From contig JBEVVG010000005.1 of the NCBI GenBank assembly GCA_040507225.1, positions 133,929-197,928 of the forward strand: DNA of 64,000 bases, written 5' to 3'. This stretch comes from Thiodiazotropha sp040507225 (lineage in GTDB: Bacteria; Pseudomonadota; Gammaproteobacteria; Chromatiales; Chromatiaceae). Positions within the stretch are counted from its first letter, which is position 1; each line of letters begins with the position of its first letter. The notes below the pieces were generated by a model. The model was given only the letters and a program-made list of their open reading frames with translations. It searched no databases and was not told where the DNA came from. Positions 36,944-46,549 of this stretch are shown in pieces. Both the position numbers and the translations under genes were made by a program.

Positions 36944-39628
36944 ATGAGTCAGGCAAAGATCCCACCGCAACCCGTCAAGAGCACCTGCCCCTACTGCGGA
37001 GTGGGCTGTGGTCTGCTGATGGAGCAGGACGCAGAGGGTGCCTGGCGGGTCATCGGCGACCCGCAACACCCCTCCAACCAGGGTCGGCTCTGTTCCAAGG
37101 GTACCGCGCTCAATGAGACCCTCGACCTGGACGGTCGGCTACTGACCCCCCGGGTCGATGGTCATGATAGCGGCTGGGAATCCGCCCTCGACGCGGTGGC
37201 CAGCCGCTTCCGGGCGGTGATTGACGCACACGGTCCTGATGCGGTGGCCTTCTATGTATCGGGTCAGTTGCTCACCGAGGACTACTATATTGCCAACAAA
37301 TTGATGAAAGGGTTCATCGGTTCAGGCAACATCGACACAAATTCACGGCTGTGCATGTCCTCATCGGTGGCGGGGCACAAGCGGGCATTCGGTTCCGACA
37401 CGGTGCCGGGCTGTTACGAGGATTTCGAACAGGCCGGGCTGATCGTGCTGACCGGTTCCAACACGGCCTGGTGCCACCCGGTGCTGTACAGGCGTATCGT
37501 CCGCGCAAGGGAGCGTAACCCGGAGTTGCGGGTGGTGGTCATCGACCCCCGGGAGACCGCCACCTGCGAGGTTGCCGATCTGCATCTGGCGCTGCGCCCG
37601 GGCACCGACGGAATCCTCTTCAATGGCCTGTTGAGTTTCCTTGCGGACAACCGGGCCATCGACGAGGACTTCGTCGGCCGACATACCGAAGGACTGGATG
37701 CCGCACTGCAGGCCGCCCGCTGGTATGCGCCTTCGGTGACCGCGGTGGCCGAACACTGCGGCCTGCCGGTAGAGGACCTGCTTACCCTGTACCGCTGGTA
37801 CCTGATGACCGAACGCACTGTGACCCTCTACTCCCAGGGCATCAACCAGACCTCCAGCGGTACCGACAAGGTCAATGCGATCATCAACTGCCATCTCTAC
37901 ACCGGGCGGATCGGGCGTCCCGGCATGGGACCCTTTTCGATCACCGGACAACCCAATGCGATGGGCGGTCGGGAGGTCGGGGCGTTATCCAACCAGTTGG
38001 CCTGCCACATGGATATAGAAAACCCGGAGCACCGGGAACTGGTGGGCCGTTTCTGGCAAACCGACCGGCTGGTCTCGCAACCCGGTCTCAAGGCCGTGGA
38101 TCTGTTTCACGCCGTGGAGGCGGGTCAGGTCAAGGCGTTGTGGGTCATGGCCACCAACCCGGCGGTCAGTGTGCCGGACGCCAACCAGGTACGACGCGCC
38201 CTGGCGAAGTGCGAATTTCTGGTGGTCTCCGACAGCGTGTGCGATACCGATACCAGCCGCTATGCGGATGTGCTGCTGCCCGCCCGGGGCTGGGGGGAAA
38301 AGGATGGCACGGTGACCAGTTCAGAACGCACCATCAGTCGTCAGCACCGGTTTCTCGAGCCAGCCGGAGAGAGCCGGCCCGACTGGTGGATCCTCAGCCA
38401 GGTGGCGTCCCGCATGGGATATCCGGGATTCGATTACTCGGCCCCAGCGGAGATATTCCACGAGTACGCGGAACTGTCCGGTTTCGAGAACCAGGGGCGC
38501 CGGGATTTCGACATCTCCGGACTGGCAGGCCTGGACGCGGAGCGGTACGACGCGCTCTCACCGGTGCAGTGGCCGGTCCCCGCCGGGCAGGCTGAGGGCA
38601 CGCCGCGCCTGTTCGCCGATGGGGGCTTTTTCAGGCCCTCCGGACGGGCCCTGTTTGTCCCGGTTTCTCCACGCCCGCCCGGCACGCCGTTGGATTCGGA
38701 CTATCCCCTAGTGCTGAATACCGGTCGGGTGCGGGACCAGTGGCACACTATGACGCGTACCGGTAAGTCGGGGCGGCTGTTCGGTCACGATCACGAACCA
38801 TTCGCCGAGATTCATCCCGAGGATGCGCAGCGCTATGCCCTGGAGGAGGGCGAACTGGTGAAGGTCAGCAGCCGCTGGGGCGAGGTGGTGGTGCGTGCCC
38901 GGGTCAGCGACCGCCAGCGACCGGGAGCGATCTTCGTGCCCATGCACTGGAACGATCAGTTCGCCAGCAACGCGGCAGTGGACCGGTTGGTGAATCCGGT
39001 GCTCGATCCGATATCCGGGCAACCGGAGTTCAAACATACCCCGGTGACCATTCAGGCCTACCGTCCCGCCTGGCAGGGCTTTCTGCTGACCCGGGAACGG
39101 GTCATGCTGGAGCAGGCCGGATACTGGGCCAAGGCGAAACGGGACGGGCTGTGGCACTACGAACTGGCGGGGGAGTCCACCGCGGACGACTGGTCGGCGG
39201 TTGCCCGGGGTCTGCTCGGCTCCGCCAGCGATGTCACCCAGTGGGCGGAGATGATGGACCCCGGAGGGGGGCAGTATCGCGGGGTCAGCGTGTTGGATGG
39301 ACAACTGCAGAGCTGCCTGTTCATAGGTCCGGATCATCAGCTGCCGAAACGCGACTGGCTGGTGCAGCTGTTCAGCAAATCCCAATTGACCCGTCAGGAG
39401 CGTCTGCGGCTGCTGGCCGGCGCGCCGGGCAGCGCCGCCGAGGATGCGGGCAAGACCGTATGTGCCTGCTTTGGCGTGGGCGAGAATACCCTGATCCAGG
39501 CGATTCGCGAACAGGGGCTGACCACCCCCGAGGCCATTGGCGCAACACTCAAGGCGGGGACCAACTGCGGCTCCTGTCTCTCCGAGATCAAGCATCTGAT
39601 CCATCAACATCAGCCACAGACTGCCTGA
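36944..39628 (+). CDS. nasA: Assimilatory nitrate reductase catalytic subunit NasA
   Basis: An 894-residue cytoplasmic molybdopterin enzyme that reduces nitrate to nitrite. The N-terminal [4Fe-4S] motif is CPYCGVGCGLL with a later LCSKG. The bis-MGD domain includes SSVAGHKRAFGSD, ITGQPNAMGGREVG and VLNTGRVRDQWHTMTRTG. The C-terminal 60 residues are a BFD-like [2Fe-2S] domain (CACFGVGENTLIQAIREQG; TNCGSC). That extra domain and the absence of a signal peptide mark the NasA type. Its electron donor is not in the window; a ferredoxin or a NasB-like partner elsewhere is possible. Confidence 0.95.
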   Translation: MSQAKIPPQPVKSTCPYCGVGCGLLMEQDAEGAWRVIGDPQHPSNQGRLCSKGTALNETLDLDGRLLTPRVDGHDSGWESALDAVASRFRAVIDAHGPDAVAFYVSGQLLTEDYYIANKLMKGFIGSGNIDTNSRLCMSSSVAGHKRAFGSDTVPGCYEDFEQAGLIVLTGSNTAWCHPVLYRRIVRARERNPELRVVVIDPRETATCEVADLHLALRPGTDGILFNGLLSFLADNRAIDEDFVGRHTEGLDAALQAARWYAPSVTAVAEHCGLPVEDLLTLYRWYLMTERTVTLYSQGINQTSSGTDKVNAIINCHLYTGRIGRPGMGPFSITGQPNAMGGREVGALSNQLACHMDIENPEHRELVGRFWQTDRLVSQPGLKAVDLFHAVEAGQVKALWVMATNPAVSVPDANQVRRALAKCEFLVVSDSVCDTDTSRYADVLLPARGWGEKDGTVTSSERTISRQHRFLEPAGESRPDWWILSQVASRMGYPGFDYSAPAEIFHEYAELSGFENQGRRDFDISGLAGLDAERYDALSPVQWPVPAGQAEGTPRLFADGGFFRPSGRALFVPVSPRPPGTPLDSDYPLVLNTGRVRDQWHTMTRTGKSGRLFGHDHEPFAEIHPEDAQRYALEEGELVKVSSRWGEVVVRARVSDRQRPGAIFVPMHWNDQFASNAAVDRLVNPVLDPISGQPEFKHTPVTIQAYRPAWQGFLLTRERVMLEQAGYWAKAKRDGLWHYELAGESTADDWSAVARGLLGSASDVTQWAEMMDPGGGQYRGVSVLDGQLQSCLFIGPDHQLPKRDWLVQLFSKSQLTRQERLRLLAGAPGSAAEDAGKTVCACFGVGENTLIQAIREQGLTTPEAIGATLKAGTNCGSCLSEIKHLIHQHQPQTA

Positions 39629-39671
39629 TCCGACCGAACTTCATAACCCGCTTATCAAGAGGTAACAGACC

Positions 39672-40085
39672 ATGACCCCCGATACCATCCAACTCGTCAA
39701 ATCCAGCTGGGCCCAGGTGACGCCCATCGCGGACCAGGCCGCGGCGCTGTTCTACGGTCGCCTGTTCGAGGTCTACCCGGAAGTGAAACCCTACTTCAAG
39801 GGCGACATGACCGAACAGGGACGCAAGCTGATGGCCATGATTGGCACTGCGGTGAACAGTCTCGATAACCTGGAACCCCTGCTGCCGGCGATCCGCGAAT
39901 CCGGTAAACGGCACGCCGCCTACGGAGTAAAGGAGGTGGATTACGACAAGGTGGCGGACGCCCTGATCTGGACCTTGGGCGAGGGCCTGGGGGAGGCGTT
40001 TACCGCTGACGTGAAATCCGCCTGGGTCAGCACCTACGGAGCCCTGTCCGAGGTGATGAAAGACGGAGCCCGGGAAGCGGCCTGA
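39672..40085 (+). CDS. Single-domain bacterial haemoglobin
   Basis: A 137-residue globin of the Vitreoscilla haemoglobin and flavohaemoglobin-N-terminal type. The proximal His81 is in GKRHAAYGV, with Phe42 at CD1 and Gln49 near the distal position; Tyr and other pocket residues are also typical. No reductase domain is attached. It follows nasA after 43 bases, and its placement suggests nitric oxide or nitrite by-product removal, or oxygen supply, during nitrate assimilation. It ends 9 bases from a convergent gene. Confidence 0.88.
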   Translation: MTPDTIQLVKSSWAQVTPIADQAAALFYGRLFEVYPEVKPYFKGDMTEQGRKLMAMIGTAVNSLDNLEPLLPAIRESGKRHAAYGVKEVDYDKVADALIWTLGEGLGEAFTADVKSAWVSTYGALSEVMKDGAREAA

Positions 40086-40094
40086 CAGGCTGGC

Positions 40095-41009
40095 TCATCG
40101 AGGCCCTGGCTGGGGAATGTCCCTGGCCCGGGCCCGAACCGACCGGTTCTTGCCGGCGAACTTGGCCTGGTACAGCGCCATATCGGCATTCACCAGCAAT
40201 GCATCGATGGATGACATGTCGGGCGTCTTTTCCGCCACTCCGCAGCTGATGCGAAAGGTCAGTGTATTGTTTGTCTCCGACAATGCGTGGGTGGAGACCT
40301 CATTGCGGATCCGTTCGATCATCTCCCAGAACCTGTCCCGGTTGGTATGCGTCGCGACAACCGCGAATTCCTCACCTCCGATCCGTCCGGCCACCTGACC
40401 GGGGTCCAGGTTCCGTTCCAGGATCGTCGCAATCCGCCTGATCACCGTATCGCCGACCGCGTGACCGTGGGCGTCGTTGATCTGCTTGAAATCATCGATA
40501 TCTATCATCGCCGCCAATACCTGTGGATTTGAATCGAACAGGGTCGAGGCGAGTTGAAAGAAATGCCGCCGGTTGAACAGGCCGGTGAGGGAATCGTGCT
40601 GCGCGAGATATTCCATCTCGCGCATCAGCGAGCGCAAGCGCAGGTGCGTCTTGATGCGCGCCAGCAGTTCCATACGTTTGAAGGGCTTGGTGACATAGTC
40701 GATGCCACCGGACGCGTAGGCCTGTTCAATCGAGACCTCGTCTGACTTTGCGGTGAGGAAAATAACCGGGATGTCACACAGATCCGGTTTGTTCTGGATT
40801 TCCCGGCACACCGTATAGCCGTCCATGACCGGCATCATGATATCCAGAAGCACCAGATCGACGGCCTCATGCTGGAGGATTTCCAGACATGAAGGGCCGT
40901 CCAGGGCGACCAGCAGATCATACGAGTCACTCAACAGATCCACGAGAATATCGATATTCGAAGCGGTGTCATCGACGAGCAGCAGGGTTTGCGTTTTGTC
41001 CGGGTTCAT
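40095..41009 (-). CDS. Response regulator with GGDEF (diguanylate cyclase) output
   Basis: A 304-residue protein. The receiver (about 8-122) has Asp13-Asp14, phospho-acceptor Asp56 (LLDIMMP) and Lys108 (TKPF). The GGDEF domain (about 135-300) starts with HDSLTGLFNRRHFF and has the active site GGEEF at 210-214, so it should make c-di-GMP. The inhibitory RxxD site is not at the usual five-residue spacing, so product inhibition may be weak. It overlaps the end of the hybrid kinase by 4 bases and is its probable output. Confidence 0.93.
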   Translation of the reverse strand: MNPDKTQTLLLVDDTASNIDILVDLLSDSYDLLVALDGPSCLEILQHEAVDLVLLDIMMPVMDGYTVCREIQNKPDLCDIPVIFLTAKSDEVSIEQAYASGGIDYVTKPFKRMELLARIKTHLRLRSLMREMEYLAQHDSLTGLFNRRHFFQLASTLFDSNPQVLAAMIDIDDFKQINDAHGHAVGDTVIRRIATILERNLDPGQVAGRIGGEEFAVVATHTNRDRFWEMIERIRNEVSTHALSETNNTLTFRISCGVAEKTPDMSSIDALLVNADMALYQAKFAGKNRSVRARARDIPQPGPR

Positions 41010-44000
41010 TCGATCACCGCCAGGGCATCCGCGAAGCGGTACTGCAACATCATTTTCTCCACCTCCTCGAGTTGTGCCGACAATGTCTCGGGCAGTTCGC
41101 AGGCCCTGAGGTCGGCCATCGCATTGCGCACATTGACGGGGCGCTTGCTGTGCAGTGCCGAGATCAGTAGCGACAACTTTTGATCCAGCTCATCCGCGCT
41201 GGTGGCCATCGGTTCGCCGGAAGCCTCTGGTATGGCCCGCGTTGCGAGGTAGTGGCCGAGTTCTGCGCAGGTTGAGTTTAGATGCTGCTCAAGTGCGTCG
41301 ACACCGCTCTGCGAAGGTGATGTTTCGACCTGCTCCGCCAGTTTATTCAACACCGAGGCTCCCAGGGTTGCGCTCAGGCCTTTGAGGGTATGTGCGGTGC
41401 GCAGCAAATCGTCCGGCGCGAGGTCGTGCAGTGAGATATCGCAGAAATCCGCATGCAGGTTGGTAATGATGCGTTGAAAAAGTGAGTCGCTGCCACCCAG
41501 GTTGGCGTAGGCGACCACCGGGTCGATATGCTTGAGTGCGGGGGTAAAACCTGGCTGTGACTGCGGCTCAGCGGTGCCTGCCGTGACAGATTGCTTGTGC
41601 GGAATATACTCCAGAAGGGTGGCATACAGTCGCTCGACATTGATCGGCTTGTTAAGATGCGCGTTCATGCCCATGCGCTGGCTCTTCTCCACATCACTCG
41701 GCATCGCGTTCGCGGACAGTGCAATGATAGGTACCTCAGAGTCGATACGCCGAATCACCTGAGTGGCCTGGTAGCCGTCCATTTCCGGCATCTGAATGTC
41801 CATCAAAATGAGTTCATGGTGACCGGGTCTGTATCGACTGACGGCTTCGACACCGTTATTTGCGATATCGATGAGCATTCCGCTGTTTTCCAGCAAGCCA
41901 ACGACGATTTCCTGATTGGTCGTGTTGTCATCGGCGAGCAGGATCCTGGATCCGCTCAGGCTGGGCAGTTGATATTTCAAACTGCGGGGATGCTGGTTGG
42001 CGGACGGGCGTTCACTGGCCTTGCCGAGAAACAATTCAGCCAGTTTCCGGTTGAGTTCCCACGGATTGACCGGCTTTTTCAGAAATGAGTTGACCCGGAT
42101 CGTGCTGGCAAGATGGGCGACGCAATCCTGTTGATGGTTCTCGCCCATCATCAACACGAGGGGTAGCTGTCTGCTTTTGGCATCCGCTGCAGGATGTGAT
42201 CGATCGTAGGCGTTGAGTAGATTCTGCTTGGCATGCTGATCCGCATCGGATGCCATGTTGCAGGAAAATATCAACAGATCATAACGATGCTCCGGGATTG
42301 TCAGCAGACCACGAGCCTGTTCATAATTGTCTGCTTTCTGCACCTTGAATCCCCAACTGCTGAGCAATCGTTCGATAATCACCTGCCAGGTGGGGTTGTG
42401 GTCAGCGATCAGAGCCTGCAGGCCGTCAAAGCCGTACAAGGGGATATCCTGGTCAGGCAGGCAGCGGAGTTCGATCACGAATTTAAAGCAACTGCCCTGG
42501 TCGGGTATGCTGTCGACACGAATATGTCCGTTCATCAGGCTTACCAGCTGCTTGCAGATCGCCAGCCCAAGACCGGTGCCGCCGTATCTTCGCGAGGTAC
42601 TGCCGTCGGCCTGGGAAAAAGAGTGGAACAGCTTTTCCTGCTGGCCCGGGCTCAGGCCGATTCCGGTATCCTGCACCTCGAATTGCAGATGCCGATCATC
42701 AACGGGTTTGATGCGCAGCGTTATGACACCATGATCGGTGAACTTGATGGCATTACTCACCAGATTCATGAGTACCTGGGAGACCCGAAGCGGGTCACCG
42801 ATATAATGCCGTCCCAGGCTGGGGTCGAAGTCCACCACCAACTCGATACGCTTCTTATGAGCCTTCAATACGTTGAGGTCGATCAAGTCTTCAATGACCT
42901 GAAACAGGTCGAATTCCACCTTCTCCAACATCATCTTGCCTGCCTCGATCTTGGAGAAATCCAGGATGTCGTCGATGATGCGCAGCAACGAATTCGCGGA
43001 ACCGTCGATGCGCTGCAGATAGCCGCGTTGCTTGTCGCTGAGCTCGGTTTGCAGGGTGAGGTGCGACATGCCGAGGATACCGGTCATCGGGGTGCGTATT
43101 TCGTGTGACATGTTGGCGAGAAATTCAGATTTTGCACGTGCAGCTTCCTCGGCCTTGCGTTTCTCCTCGAGGAGTCCTATCTCCAGTGCCTTTTGCTTGG
43201 TGATGTCCTTGGCGCTGACCAGGATGCGTTTTCGGTCGCTCATCAGGACCAGGGACATATTGATGGTCAGCAGCGTGCCATTCTTATGGAAACAGGATTT
43301 TACATAGTCGGTGACGTAGCCCTTCTGCAGTACATCGTCGAGTGTCTGGTGTGAACTCTCCAAATCCTCTTCGAGACTCATCTTGAGACAGCTGGTGCGG
43401 TAGAGTTCAGTCTCACTGAAGCCTGTCATTTCAGCAAATGCATGGTTGACATCGAGAAACGCGGTGGTTTCGGAATCGATCAGGGCAATACCGTCCTTGG
43501 ATGTTTTATAGATAGCTTCGAAGGTCTCTTTCTGCTCCAGCAACTCGTGGGTGCGTGCCTGGATGTTTTCATTGAGGCGGCGCTTTTCCTCCGTCCAGGC
43601 ACGGTAGAAAATGATATTATTGATCGCATTGGACAATTGCGCGGTGAAGTTGCCGAGTGCCACCATCAACGCTTCGTCTTCACTCAGGTGGGTGAGGGTC
43701 GGCGTGGGCCTGGCGCTGTTGCCGACCACAATCAAGCCGAACGGAATATCGATATCTCCACCGAACAGTTCAAAGTAGGCTTCCTCGAGAAACAGCGATC
43801 GACTGAGTTTGGCTACGATGTCACTGGGTGCCTCAGGAGTGTGGGTGATCGGGTCGCGATGAATGCGCAGCGATTCGATGACCTCGCCGGAAAGCAGCAG
43901 GTTGATGATGTTGATGACGCGCTGTTCGTGTGCATCCGGGTAACCCGAAGCCTGACGGATATGAAACCAGCCGTTGGCATCGTTGTGTTGAAAGATCAGG

Positions 44001-44167
44001 CAGCGTTCGAAACCCAGGGTGTCGGTGGCAAAACGGGCAGCCATTTCAAACGCATCGTCGAACCTCAGGGTTTCATTGAGAGATTTACCCAGGTGATGCA
44101 GCTTTTTGTAGATTTTGGTATACCGGTCTTGTATATCGAGCATCGGTTGCGCGTCAGGCAGATTCAT
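41006..44167 (-). CDS. Tripartite hybrid sensor kinase (GAF-PAS-HK-REC-REC-HPt)
   Basis: A 1,053-residue soluble kinase. A GAF-like domain covers about 30-190 and a PAS domain about 210-325. The phospho-acceptor is His355 (NMSHEIRTPM) and the ATPase has NLVSNAIKF and GGTGLGLAI. A first receiver-like domain (about 583-705) is degenerate: Ser635 replaces the phospho-acceptor Asp, and the acidic pair is AlaAspHis. The second receiver (740-855) is intact with Asp790. The C-terminal HPt has His926 (AHTLKGLSATLG). Phosphate would pass His355, Asp790, His926, then Asp56 of the downstream GGDEF regulator. Confidence 0.92.
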   Translation of the reverse strand: MNLPDAQPMLDIQDRYTKIYKKLHHLGKSLNETLRFDDAFEMAARFATDTLGFERCLIFQHNDANGWFHIRQASGYPDAHEQRVINIINLLLSGEVIESLRIHRDPITHTPEAPSDIVAKLSRSLFLEEAYFELFGGDIDIPFGLIVVGNSARPTPTLTHLSEDEALMVALGNFTAQLSNAINNIIFYRAWTEEKRRLNENIQARTHELLEQKETFEAIYKTSKDGIALIDSETTAFLDVNHAFAEMTGFSETELYRTSCLKMSLEEDLESSHQTLDDVLQKGYVTDYVKSCFHKNGTLLTINMSLVLMSDRKRILVSAKDITKQKALEIGLLEEKRKAEEAARAKSEFLANMSHEIRTPMTGILGMSHLTLQTELSDKQRGYLQRIDGSANSLLRIIDDILDFSKIEAGKMMLEKVEFDLFQVIEDLIDLNVLKAHKKRIELVVDFDPSLGRHYIGDPLRVSQVLMNLVSNAIKFTDHGVITLRIKPVDDRHLQFEVQDTGIGLSPGQQEKLFHSFSQADGSTSRRYGGTGLGLAICKQLVSLMNGHIRVDSIPDQGSCFKFVIELRCLPDQDIPLYGFDGLQALIADHNPTWQVIIERLLSSWGFKVQKADNYEQARGLLTIPEHRYDLLIFSCNMASDADQHAKQNLLNAYDRSHPAADAKSRQLPLVLMMGENHQQDCVAHLASTIRVNSFLKKPVNPWELNRKLAELFLGKASERPSANQHPRSLKYQLPSLSGSRILLADDNTTNQEIVVGLLENSGMLIDIANNGVEAVSRYRPGHHELILMDIQMPEMDGYQATQVIRRIDSEVPIIALSANAMPSDVEKSQRMGMNAHLNKPINVERLYATLLEYIPHKQSVTAGTAEPQSQPGFTPALKHIDPVVAYANLGGSDSLFQRIITNLHADFCDISLHDLAPDDLLRTAHTLKGLSATLGASVLNKLAEQVETSPSQSGVDALEQHLNSTCAELGHYLATRAIPEASGEPMATSADELDQKLSLLISALHSKRPVNVRNAMADLRACELPETLSAQLEEVEKMMLQYRFADALAVIE

Positions 44168-44211
44168 GCGTTGTTTCTAAACCTTTTGTGTAGTCGCGTC
44201 CGATGCTTGGA

Positions 44212-45441
44212 TTAGCGGAATATCTTTACTTCCAGGTAGTCGTCTCCACAACTGATACATTTTGTCATACGGGTCTTGTACCCCTGAGTGGAGCGGCGCA
44301 TGCTGCGAAAACCCTGCTCGGTCTCGATGCGTTCGCCATTCACCAGGTCGGTGTTGTAGACCAGTTGCATGAGGCCGGTAAAACCGCCGCTATTGGCCCA
44401 ATGCACAGGGTATTGGCTCTTGCCGTACATGCGCAGGTGGCTCAGGTCCTCGAAATCATTGTAATTGCGGAATACCGCAAACTCCGGCGAGAGTTCCGTC
44501 ACTGTGTGGTAGCCCCAGCCCATGGTGTTGATCAGCGCGATCAGACCGCGAATCCAGTCTTCTTTGGTGGAGAGCAACGGACGGATGACTTCGTCCCATT
44601 CAGGCGATGTCATGATCCCGCCATAGGTGAAAAAACCGCAGGCATGTCCCGCTTCCATCAAAAGTTCGCCAGCCAGGGTGACGCCGTAATCGCCGGCGAC
44701 TTCTGTCATCGCCCGCACGAATTCGAATTGTAAACGATTTACGAAATCGCTTTGGTTGCGCACGATGTAAACACCGAACGCCGGAATCAGTCCGTCTTCA
44801 TTGCCGACGAAATTCACGTGCGCGCCGAGAAATGCATTGGTGATGGTTGTTTCATGTTCCCAGTTCAACGGGACCTTGGGAGCATCGCTGAACACGGTTT
44901 CGGCTTTTGCCGGGTAGATGGAAAAGTTGCATGTGCCGAGGCCGATCTCGAAACGGTTGATGTCATGGCCGCAGGCCATGCAGTGGGTCTGCTCGACGTG
45001 GATCTCATCCAGTGGGTGTTTGAAGAGTACGGCGAATGCGGCGGCGAGGAAGCCGGCGGTGTAGTAGTCCACCGGTTTCTGACTCTTTCCATACTTCATA
45101 GCCCAGGTCCTGGACATGAATGATTTTCGGGTGCTGACGCTTCCGCCTGCGTCGTTCAGGCTCGAGAGATCGATCAATCCATAACCGAATGTCTTGTATA
45201 CCGACTCAATGGTGTCGCGGCTTGTCTGCCGGTCCATCCCGTCGCACAGGTGTGTGAGTTGATTGAATACCGCATCCGCGGCACTGCCGATGAGAAACAG
45301 TCTGCTGTCGATATAATCGGCGTCGAGAATGGTGCGCTGCAGGTTGGTCAGGTAGTGATTGCAATGAAACACCATCGCCTCGCCTTCGATGAACAGGCAG
45401 TTGTGCTCAATATCATAGGGATAGTTGTTGATATCAAACAT
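44212..45441 (-). CDS. Duplicated V4R-like Cys protein, probable input of the hybrid kinase
   Basis: A 409-residue protein I cannot name firmly. It is an internal duplication: KYGKSQKPV followed by GFLAAAF near residue 116 is repeated as MYGKSQYPV followed by GGFTGLM near 338. Each half ends in a Cys pair with a similar context, CMACGHD (154-160) and CISCGDD (395-401). This resembles the end of V4R (4-vinyl reductase) small-molecule-binding domains, which often serve sensing. It has no signal peptide. It starts the run leading to the hybrid kinase, 44 bases before it, so an input role is likely. Confidence 0.5.
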   Translation of the reverse strand: MFDINNYPYDIEHNCLFIEGEAMVFHCNHYLTNLQRTILDADYIDSRLFLIGSAADAVFNQLTHLCDGMDRQTSRDTIESVYKTFGYGLIDLSSLNDAGGSVSTRKSFMSRTWAMKYGKSQKPVDYYTAGFLAAAFAVLFKHPLDEIHVEQTHCMACGHDINRFEIGLGTCNFSIYPAKAETVFSDAPKVPLNWEHETTITNAFLGAHVNFVGNEDGLIPAFGVYIVRNQSDFVNRLQFEFVRAMTEVAGDYGVTLAGELLMEAGHACGFFTYGGIMTSPEWDEVIRPLLSTKEDWIRGLIALINTMGWGYHTVTELSPEFAVFRNYNDFEDLSHLRMYGKSQYPVHWANSGGFTGLMQLVYNTDLVNGERIETEQGFRSMRRSTQGYKTRMTKCISCGDDYLEVKIFR

Positions 45442-45673
45442 GGCAGCTCAACTCGGGACGATCGGCCGCGATCAATGCCTCAGCGGTCTGTTCAAGCAGC
45501 AGGTAGGTGGATTCCGGTATGAGTAATTCGTCGAGCGCTTCGACCTGGTCCGCGGTGAGTTGCAGACCGAGGGTCTGGAAGTGAGGCAGCATGTGCAGGA
45601 GTATCCGGCTGACGATCCTTTTGTCGGCTTGGGTTTCGGCCCACGCTAGCAAGGGTTTTGCATCACGCATCAT
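45434..45673 (-). CDS. Small hypothetical protein heading the sensory operon
   Basis: A 79-residue, mostly helical, acidic protein (KPLLAWAETQADKRIVSRIL; a Leu-rich C-terminal half). No family was recognised. The gene overlaps the start of the V4R-like gene by 8 bases on the same strand, which supports it being real and translated with it. It may be a small partner protein. Upstream, 45674-45911 is AT-rich and is the likely promoter region of the operon. Confidence 0.55.
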   Translation of the reverse strand: MMRDAKPLLAWAETQADKRIVSRILLHMLPHFQTLGLQLTADQVEALDELLIPESTYLLLEQTAEALIAADRPELSCHV

Positions 45674-45911
45674 TTGAAGTTCAGCCCCGTATGATCGGTT
45701 TCAACTCTGAACTGACCATTGAAACCCGGCGGATTTTTGTCGATTTTGTTGCCTTCTTACAGTTAACGGCAATTATGAAAATAAATTCAATGTTTGTGAA
45801 GTAAAACCCATAAAACCTAGTAAACTACTGGTTAATTGTCGGATTTACGAATCGTCGTAATGCGATCTTCCACGTCACTTCTGCCGGGTAAAACCTCGCC
45901 CTGGTTACATT

Positions 45912-46526
45912 TCAGAGAATCCAGTGGTTTTCGGGTATGACTCGTGCGTGACGTTTGAAATGAACGATGAGTTCCGGCATGAAGTGCAGAAAATCCTCTT
46001 CCATACCGGGTAACGCCTGCAGCAGCAGAGGCAGATAGTCCCGGGTTCGTTCCCTGGAACGGGCTCTCGGCGAAAGCCGGCGTTCGATTCGCCACAGGGC
46101 GCGCTCGACGCCGGTAAAACTGAGGTAGTCGTAGAGATGACCGGTTGTCCTGAGACGCAACAGAAAGTCGCGCGCAACGCTCGGATAGTCGTCAGGGAGG
46201 TGGTGGCTGCCGCGATGAAAATTGTCGATAAAATCATCGAAATCAAGGTGGGTGAAACGTGACCAGTGCCTGGCCAGGAGATGGTCATAGGCGATATCCA
46301 CGACCACGCCCTTGAGACGGCCGGCGCCGCCGATTCTCGCCTTGCTGTTTTGCACCCTGGGGTGGGCATCGGTGAACGCGTCGATCTGACGGTGCATGAC
46401 CAGTCCGGCGTTGAAGTCGTCACTGGCGCCTGGCCAGCTCCGGCCCTTCAACACATCGGCGAGGAGGTTGCCGTGCTGGTAAGCCATGGAGGCTTCGGAG
46501 AGAAAGATATGCGCGAGCCAGTTCAT
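45912..46526 (-). CDS. Acyl carrier protein phosphodiesterase-like protein (AcpH/DUF479)
   Basis: A 204-residue protein of the AcpH family, which removes the phosphopantetheine arm from acyl carrier protein. Motifs are MNWLAHIFLS, GNLLADVLKG, and HRQIDAFTDAHP, with Asp and His residues of an HD-like metal site (VVDIAYDHLLARHW). The start at 46526 is chosen because the family begins with MNxLAH; the frame open to 46718 runs into the LuxR-type regulator gene. It lies 23 bases downstream of that regulator. Confidence 0.87.
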   Translation of the reverse strand: MNWLAHIFLSEASMAYQHGNLLADVLKGRSWPGASDDFNAGLVMHRQIDAFTDAHPRVQNSKARIGGAGRLKGVVVDIAYDHLLARHWSRFTHLDFDDFIDNFHRGSHHLPDDYPSVARDFLLRLRTTGHLYDYLSFTGVERALWRIERRLSPRARSRERTRDYLPLLLQALPGMEEDFLHFMPELIVHFKRHARVIPENHWIL

Positions 46527-46549
46527 CTTTTGTGCGCAGGCCTGCCAGC

